NCBI GenBank assembly: GCA_013396755.1
Contig: VWZF01006707.1
Location: 47,030-111,029, forward strand
Direction: 5' to 3'
Origin: Sclerurus mexicanus
Lineage: Eukaryota; Chordata; Aves; Passeriformes; Furnariidae
Length of the DNA: 64,000 bases
The position numbers and the translations under genes were made by a program. The notes beneath the pieces are model-generated. The model did no database searches and was not told the DNA's origin. It saw nothing but the letters and a program-made list of their open reading frames with translations. Positions 59,465-64,000 of this stretch are shown one piece after another. Numbering within the stretch: the stretch's first letter is position 1; each line of letters begins with the position of its first letter.

Positions 59465-62131
59465 GTGAGCCATGCCATGACCCTTCACACCCTCACCTCC
59501 TCATCCTTCTGCCCAGAGCCTGGGTGGCCATGCAGCACTGAGCATGGGGCACCCCAAGTAGCTGGGGTCACCTCTGATGTCTCCATCTCCTGCCCAGGGG
59601 TCCATGTCGCAGCGTCCATGAGTGGCAGGAGCATCCTGGAAGGGTTGTTGCCCCTGGGTGTGTGCTCCTGTCCTCCTGCCAGAGGTTGATGCACCCAGTT
59701 TGTGCCAAACTGAGGGCAACCCCCTGCCTTACCCAGGTCTCTTTGAGAGCTGAATCCCTGCAGGGATCTGTTTCAAGGTTGGGCAGCGCAAGATGAGTCA
59801 CGCAGTGCTGTTCCCAGTCTTGGGGGTGGCTGCTGGCATCCCGCTTGCCGGTGGCACTCCGGTGACATGGGACTGCTGCCTAAAAAGGGCTGTTCTGAGT
59901 CGGGCCGGGCTGGTTGCAGTTGGTTGCCAGTGATTACTCATGTGGCTCTGCTGACAGATTGGAGGAGCCGTCATTTCCAGCATTCCAGCAGGGACCGGCG
60001 ATGGGTGGTGGAGGGCGGGGTGGGGAAGAGGAGTTGTCACCCGTGTCCCCTGCAGTGCCGGGGGGGTGACAGGGACGACGTGTGACCACAGCCTGGCTCT
60101 CCTGCAATGTGGTCATAAATAATAATAGCGTGCAGAAAAGCCCCTGCCTGCTATTTTCCGTGTCACAGATGGTCTGTAAAAGTTGCATGGGCTGCAAATG
60201 GTAGAGCTGGTGCCTGTGACTGCCTGGACATCTGGGCGGAGGGTGGTCTCTGCAAAGGCATTGGATCTGGGGAGAAGGGCTGGGGCGTGCCTCCAGAAGC
60301 AGGTTGTGTGGTGGGTCAGGGCGAGCATGGCAAATTGCTTGGCTGGGATGCAGTAGGAGCTGTGATTCAGACACGGCTTGTTTGCTCACTGCTCTCCCTG
60401 CAGGGGGCCTCTGAGGTGCCTCGAAGCGCTCAGGTATCAAGATGAGGCCCCAGACCTGCAGGACAGGGGTCACTGTGTTCCAAGACTGGTCCCATAGAGC
60501 AGCATTTCACTCCAGGCAGGGCAGCAGAACCCTCCTCTGGCACAGGCAGCCATCACTCTGGCTGCCGAGATCTCCAGCCCTCTTGCAGGCCCCTCGGCTG
60601 AGAACAGAAGAGGCTCCGTGGTAAAGCAGATCCCGCTGGGGGCTTGCCATTTCCAGCTCGCTTGCTGCTTGTTTGAGGGGGATCATTTTGTGGTTGCGAG
60701 CACAGAGGTGTTCCAAGTCCAGCCATCTGTGTCTCATTCGCTCGCTGCCTGGGACACAGAAGAAATCTTGTTTATAGGAGCCAGGGCCTTGCATGTTAGA
60801 AAAACTCTTTTTTTTCCATAGATTTTTTTTTAGCACTGCACCGGAGCCGGGTGTGTTGTTTCCAAAGCAAACATGCAGCGAGCGCTAGGTGGGTGCCTTG
60901 GCATTGGCCAGTGCCATCGGCTTGGGGATGGAAGAAGGGCGGACAAAGGGGTGTGCAGGGCTGGGTGTGGGGTTGGCATCACTCACCCAAAGGACTGAGC
61001 CCGCTTCAGGAGCATGGGCACCAGGGACTGGGCTCCAAGTGGGGTCCCACAGCAGGGCATTGCCCCAAAATCCTGGTGGGGTACCTCCTCCAGGACTTCG
61101 GAGCCAGGAGCTCTGGCTTTATATCCCCGCCCGTTGAAGGGAAGGTGCTGTGGTGTGACGGCTGCCACATTCTATGGGCCACTGCCTTTTCTTAAGCTGT
61201 ACAATTTTTGGGACCACTGACCTTCCCAATCCTGCTCCCCTGTGGGGAGCAACTACACTACCCTGCACAGCAATGGCTCAGCCCTCCTGCCCTCCTCCCA
61301 CTGTCGGGGGCTTGCTACAAGCCTGAAGCCCAGAGCCATGGGCTGAATAAGTTTGTCTCAGGTTTCCCCATATGGGTTGAGAAGGGCTGGGCGGTGGTTA
61401 GAGGTGGGGTTTGGGATTGGTGGCTCCTCGTTCCCCAGCCCAGGGCTCCAGGATGACTGTGGTCGCAGCCTCAGAGCCTCTGCTGGCTGTTGGCCACAAT
61501 TGCTGCCTGTGGCGTGGCCAGTCAGCCCCAGCTGGGCAATAGGTGGCTTTCAGAAATAACTCCATAACATGGCAGAAAAAAGTCAAATCCTCTTGCAAGC
61601 GAGACCAAATGTTCAGTTTTTTGGGAATGAAAAGGCCTCTGGTCTGGTTTTTCCCGTCCTGGTGGGGAGTGGCGGCACTTTCCAAGCATTGGGACTGTGG
61701 GAGGCCAGATCATAGCAGAGTCCTGGCAGCACAGGGATGGTTTCCATTTGACGTGAACATTACAGGGGGAATAGTGTTTCATGTTGTGCTGCTGGGACTC
61801 TCTTCCCCGGCAGCACCGGCCCTGTGTCCCCCCAAAGGGGAGATTGGAATAAAATAGCCACAGTGTTTTCCAAGCTGCCTCCTTTGGAGCAGGCTCCTTT
61901 GCGCCTGGCTCTTTCCCAAAGGAAACGGATCTGCCTGGATAGTGTTTCCCAACCTGATCACCAGGAATGCTGCTCATTTCACCCAGGACTTTCTCCCCAG
62001 GAACGCAACCCCACTTATATTTCTCTGCTTTCCTCCATTGTGCTCCTCCTCCACTTCCTGCCCCCCAAAAGTTGAGACGCTCCCCCTGTTTCTGCACTGA
62101 CAGTGACCATGTGTTTCTGGTTGCTTTGCAG
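59465..62131 (+). other. MEF2D intron before the CPSPV exon
   Basis: This phase-1 intron of 2,667 bases has no gene or recognised transposon. Short T-runs lie near 60808-60831. The acceptor is GGTTGCTTTGCAG (62119-62131). Confidence 0.85.
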
Positions 62132-62188
62132 GGGCGATGCTTGGGGGGGACCTGAACAACACAAACGGAGCCTGCCCGAGCCCTGTGG
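62132..62188 (+). CDS. MEF2D: MEF2D short exon (GAMLGGDLN...CPSPV)
   Basis: This 57-base exon enters and leaves in phase 1. With the incoming G it encodes GAMLGGDLNNTNGACPSPV and leaves a G before the donor GTAAGT at 62189. The mammalian sequence as I remember it has NSAN where this has NNTN. In MEF2D the next exon should begin by completing a Gly codon (GNGYVS in mammals), and I do not find that sequence in the remaining 1.8 kb. Being symmetrical (57 bases, phase 1-1), it could be skipped without breaking the frame. Confidence 0.95.
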
Positions 62189-63179
62189 GTAAGTGAGAAG
62201 CCTTTCAGCCCTGTGCCCAGGGCTCTGTGTACCACTCCTGCCCCTGGTTTCCCCACACGTCCCTTAGGATTTTGCTTTGCTGTTCAGCATTGCCAGTCCA
62301 TAGGGAAGTTCTGGGGAAGATTTTGCTGCCATTGTCAGTGGGAGGTGTTGGCATGTGAAGCTCCAGGCCAGCACCTTTTTGGAGAGCGCTGGTTTCAGTG
62401 AAGATCCCAGAGACCGAGGCTTGCATATCTCCCCTGGGTCTCTGGGAGAGCTGAAGAACAGGGAAGTGACCCCTGAGGTCCAGGATTTGGGCAGCATTGG
62501 GTTTAGCTCCTCGCACTGCACCCGGTTCCCCCTCTGACCTCGGGTAATGAATTAACACCCAGTTTCTCCTCATGCTTGGGCCTTATAAAACAACTTTACT
62601 GCAAGGAAAAAAGCTCATTAAGGTCTCTTTCCACTGCAAGAGCCTTGGTGCTAACGAGGCTCAGGCCTTGTGGCTCAGCTCCCTGGCTGTAAAATGCACT
62701 AACAACATCTCCATCCCCACATCTGCATCTGTGGTCTGCAGGCAGAGGACGTCGGGCTGGCGCTGGCATGGGCACAGCCCAAAAACCAGTGATGGCTGCG
62801 GGTCCTGCTGGGAAGCTGCTGCGGGCTGCAGTCCTGGGCTTGGCAGGGTGGATGCTGTCCGTCCCAGGGCAAAGGCAGCCTTGCTCCAGGAGCCTGGCTC
62901 CTCACCCCCTCCAGGCCTTTTTGCAGTGAGGCTCCACTCTGACAGCACAGAGGAGGAGTGTGAAATCCCACAGTGCCGCAATTAAAACCAAATTGGAGCT
63001 GGGTCCCACCGGTTGTGTGGACGGGGCTGTTCCAGTTGCACTGTGGCTACCCATCCCCATGCCCAGCACCACAGCCACTCCTGGGAATAATTTTTCCCCT
63101 GTGCTGGGCAGCAGCCACACCAGTGCCANCCAGAGCAAACCCTGCCAGGGCAGTTTGTGGGGCTGCATCTCCCCAGAGC

Positions 63180-63560
63180 CTCGCAGTGCCCGACGCGGAG
63201 CTTTGCTGCTCCTCGAGGACAGAGGGAAGGGGCCGTCGTGCCGCGGCCCCCCGGCACCTTCGCGGCCCCTCTTCCCCCCCAGCCGCCCCCACGTCAGCTG
63301 TCGGGAGCAGCCGTGGCAGTGCCGAGCTTGGCAGGGCCCGTGAATGTCAGCATTGACGTCACCGGAGCATTCCCCGCGTTCCTGCCGCAGGAAACGGGCG
63401 TGAGGAGCTGGGACAGCCCGGCCGGGGCCAGCCCCGGACGCCCCCACTGTCCCCGGACCCCCGCCCTGCCCGGGGCTCCCCGCGCCGCTGCGGGAAGGGA
63501 CCCTGGCTCTGGCTCTGGCTCTGGCACTGCGCTTTCGGTTTTCAGATACCTGGGACATCT
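63180..63560. promoter_or_regulatory. Intronic CpG-rich patch with full CRE; AP-1 site just beyond
   Basis: CpG is frequent here, unlike most of the surrounding intron. A complete palindromic CRE, TGACGTCA, lies at 63354-63361, and an AP-1 consensus TGAGTCA follows at 63636-63642. GC-rich runs (CCGCGGCCCC, CCCGGACGCC) surround the CRE. This may be an internal promoter or enhancer. One CRE per 64 kb is expected by chance, so the call rests on the clustering. Confidence 0.4.
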
Positions 63561-63598
63561 CTTCCTCCTCCTCCTTCTCCTCCTCCTCCTCCTCCCTT
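63560..63598 (+). repeat. CTC-rich trinucleotide tract
   Basis: A run of CTC units with two interruptions (CTCCTCCTCCTTCTCCTCCT) ends in CCCTTGCAG at 63594-63602. It therefore resembles a splice acceptor but probably arises from the simple repeat. Confidence 0.8.
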
Positions 63599-63681
63599 GC
63601 AGTCTCTGCAGCACTGAGTGATCACCTGCTGCCTCTGAGTCATCAGCTGCGGGTGCCTCTGGCCGGATCCTGCAGCGATGC

Positions 63682-63736
63682 TGGCTGTATCCCGGCTGTA
63701 TCCCGGCTGTATCCCGGCTGTATCCCGGCTGTATCC
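63682..63736 (+). repeat. 11-bp tandem repeat, five units
   Basis: Five head-to-tail units of CGGCTGTATCC are present, the first starting with T. The copies are nearly perfect, which suggests a recent expansion and a possibly variable copy number. Confidence 0.95.
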
Positions 63737-64000
63737 CTGCGTCCTGCCCGTGCACCACAGCATGTGGCACCCTTGGAATGCAGCACCCGGCCCACCCTGC
63801 CTGCCCCGGGAGGGGATGCTGAGCCCTGGCCGTCCCCGACTCTGCTCAAATTCACACTGGGTTGGTGCGGGGCAGCCCAGAGTGCTTCACTTTTAGACTC
63901 CTTTTTTTTGGGAAAGGGCCTTTTTTGGGAAATCTTGGCAGGAGCACAGCCCTTCTCTGGCTCATGGGGGTGGATGGATCCAGGCTGGGTGGAAACAGCA

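Larger units (their letters stand above)
41559..64000 (+). other. MEF2D: MEF2D gene, 5' half (partial, runs off the window)
   Basis: This is the locus of myocyte enhancer factor 2D, a nuclear MADS-box transcription factor that binds YTA(A/T)4TAR sites as a homo- or heterodimer and drives muscle, neuronal and immune gene programmes. Six coding exons are visible: 41797-41850, 48045-48248, 55530-55667 (alpha1) or 55802-55936 (alpha2), 59254-59464 and 62132-62188. Every junction has GT-AG ends, and the frame is open throughout when they are joined. I assign MEF2D rather than MEF2A or MEF2C from KKHRECESPE in alpha2, LQFSNP and LLSPQQPALQRN in the transactivation exon, and GAMLGGDLN in the last exon, all as I remember MEF2D. 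The beta exon, the rest of the activation domain and the C-terminal nuclear localisation signal lie beyond the window. No pseudogene signs are seen: introns are present and there are no frameshifts or stops. Confidence 0.96.
62189..64000 (+). other. MEF2D intron, 5' part; next exon outside the window
   Basis: No MEF2D coding sequence is recognised here. The stretch contains a CpG-rich patch (63180-63560) with CRE and AP-1 motifs, a CTC-rich tract (63560-63598) and a small 11-bp repeat (63682-63736). One ambiguous base is present at 63129. Confidence 0.8.

Noticed and set aside
63603..64000. Possible further MEF2D exon after the CTC tract and TTGCAG acceptor
   Set aside because: The phase-compatible frame stays open for about 130 codons but does not encode the expected GNGYVS segment. 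It runs through the 11-bp repeat, and the acceptor is made by a simple repeat. Transcript evidence would be needed.

Overview
The window is nuclear DNA from a vertebrate, most likely a bird. Two things point to this. First, it carries at least eight copies of the CR1 LINE 3' region, recognisable by the conserved tail that reads (on the minus strand) GGTTTGGGTTGGAAGGGACC. CR1 dominates bird genomes and is present in other sauropsids. Second, the only recognisable gene, MEF2D, has vertebrate exon structure and protein sequence but differs at several positions from the mammalian protein as I remember it. The DNA is GC-rich with CpG-dense patches and several minisatellites, as on a bird microchromosome. 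Nothing looks bacterial, viral or plasmid-like.

Layout. From 1 to about 41,558 I find no convincing protein-coding exon. This stretch is intergenic sequence and/or the first, non-coding intron of MEF2D. It holds CpG-dense patches (1-400, 6,990-7,225, 26,700-27,330, 37,835-37,935), several CR1 fragments (6.5, 9.7-10.1, 15.4, 31.3-31.7 and 35.8-36.3 kb), a degenerate ~35-bp minisatellite (20.65-20.86 kb), a GGATG-rich purine stretch (32.9-33.1 kb) and a 17-bp minisatellite (39.77-39.87 kb). The patch at 26.7-27.3 kb has a strong splice donor at 27,040 and is my preferred candidate for a non-coding MEF2D first exon.

From 41,559 to the end lies the 5' half of MEF2D on the plus strand. It comprises a 5'UTR/start exon with three tiny upstream ORFs, the two exons encoding the complete MADS box and MEF2 domain (residues 1-86), the mutually exclusive alpha1 and alpha2 exons only 134 bp apart, a transactivation-domain exon, and a short exon ending in CPSPV. 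All exon junctions obey GT-AG and are phase-compatible. With alpha1 the joined reading frame runs 221 codons plus one base, then leaves the window, so the 3' half of the gene is missing here.

The introns contain three more CR1 copies, two of them an inverted pair. Intron 2 contains a 26-unit, 20-bp minisatellite with no indels, flanked by a duplicated 80-bp segment whose other copy, 1,860 bp upstream, holds a short seed version of the repeat. A TGCATG element lies 71 bp downstream of alpha2 and matches the known RBFOX control of this splice choice. The last intron has a CpG-rich patch with full CRE and AP-1 sites and a small 11-bp repeat. I did not find a new multi-gene system. The most interesting features are the alpha-exon splice switch and its bird-specific changes, and the minisatellite with its apparent seed.
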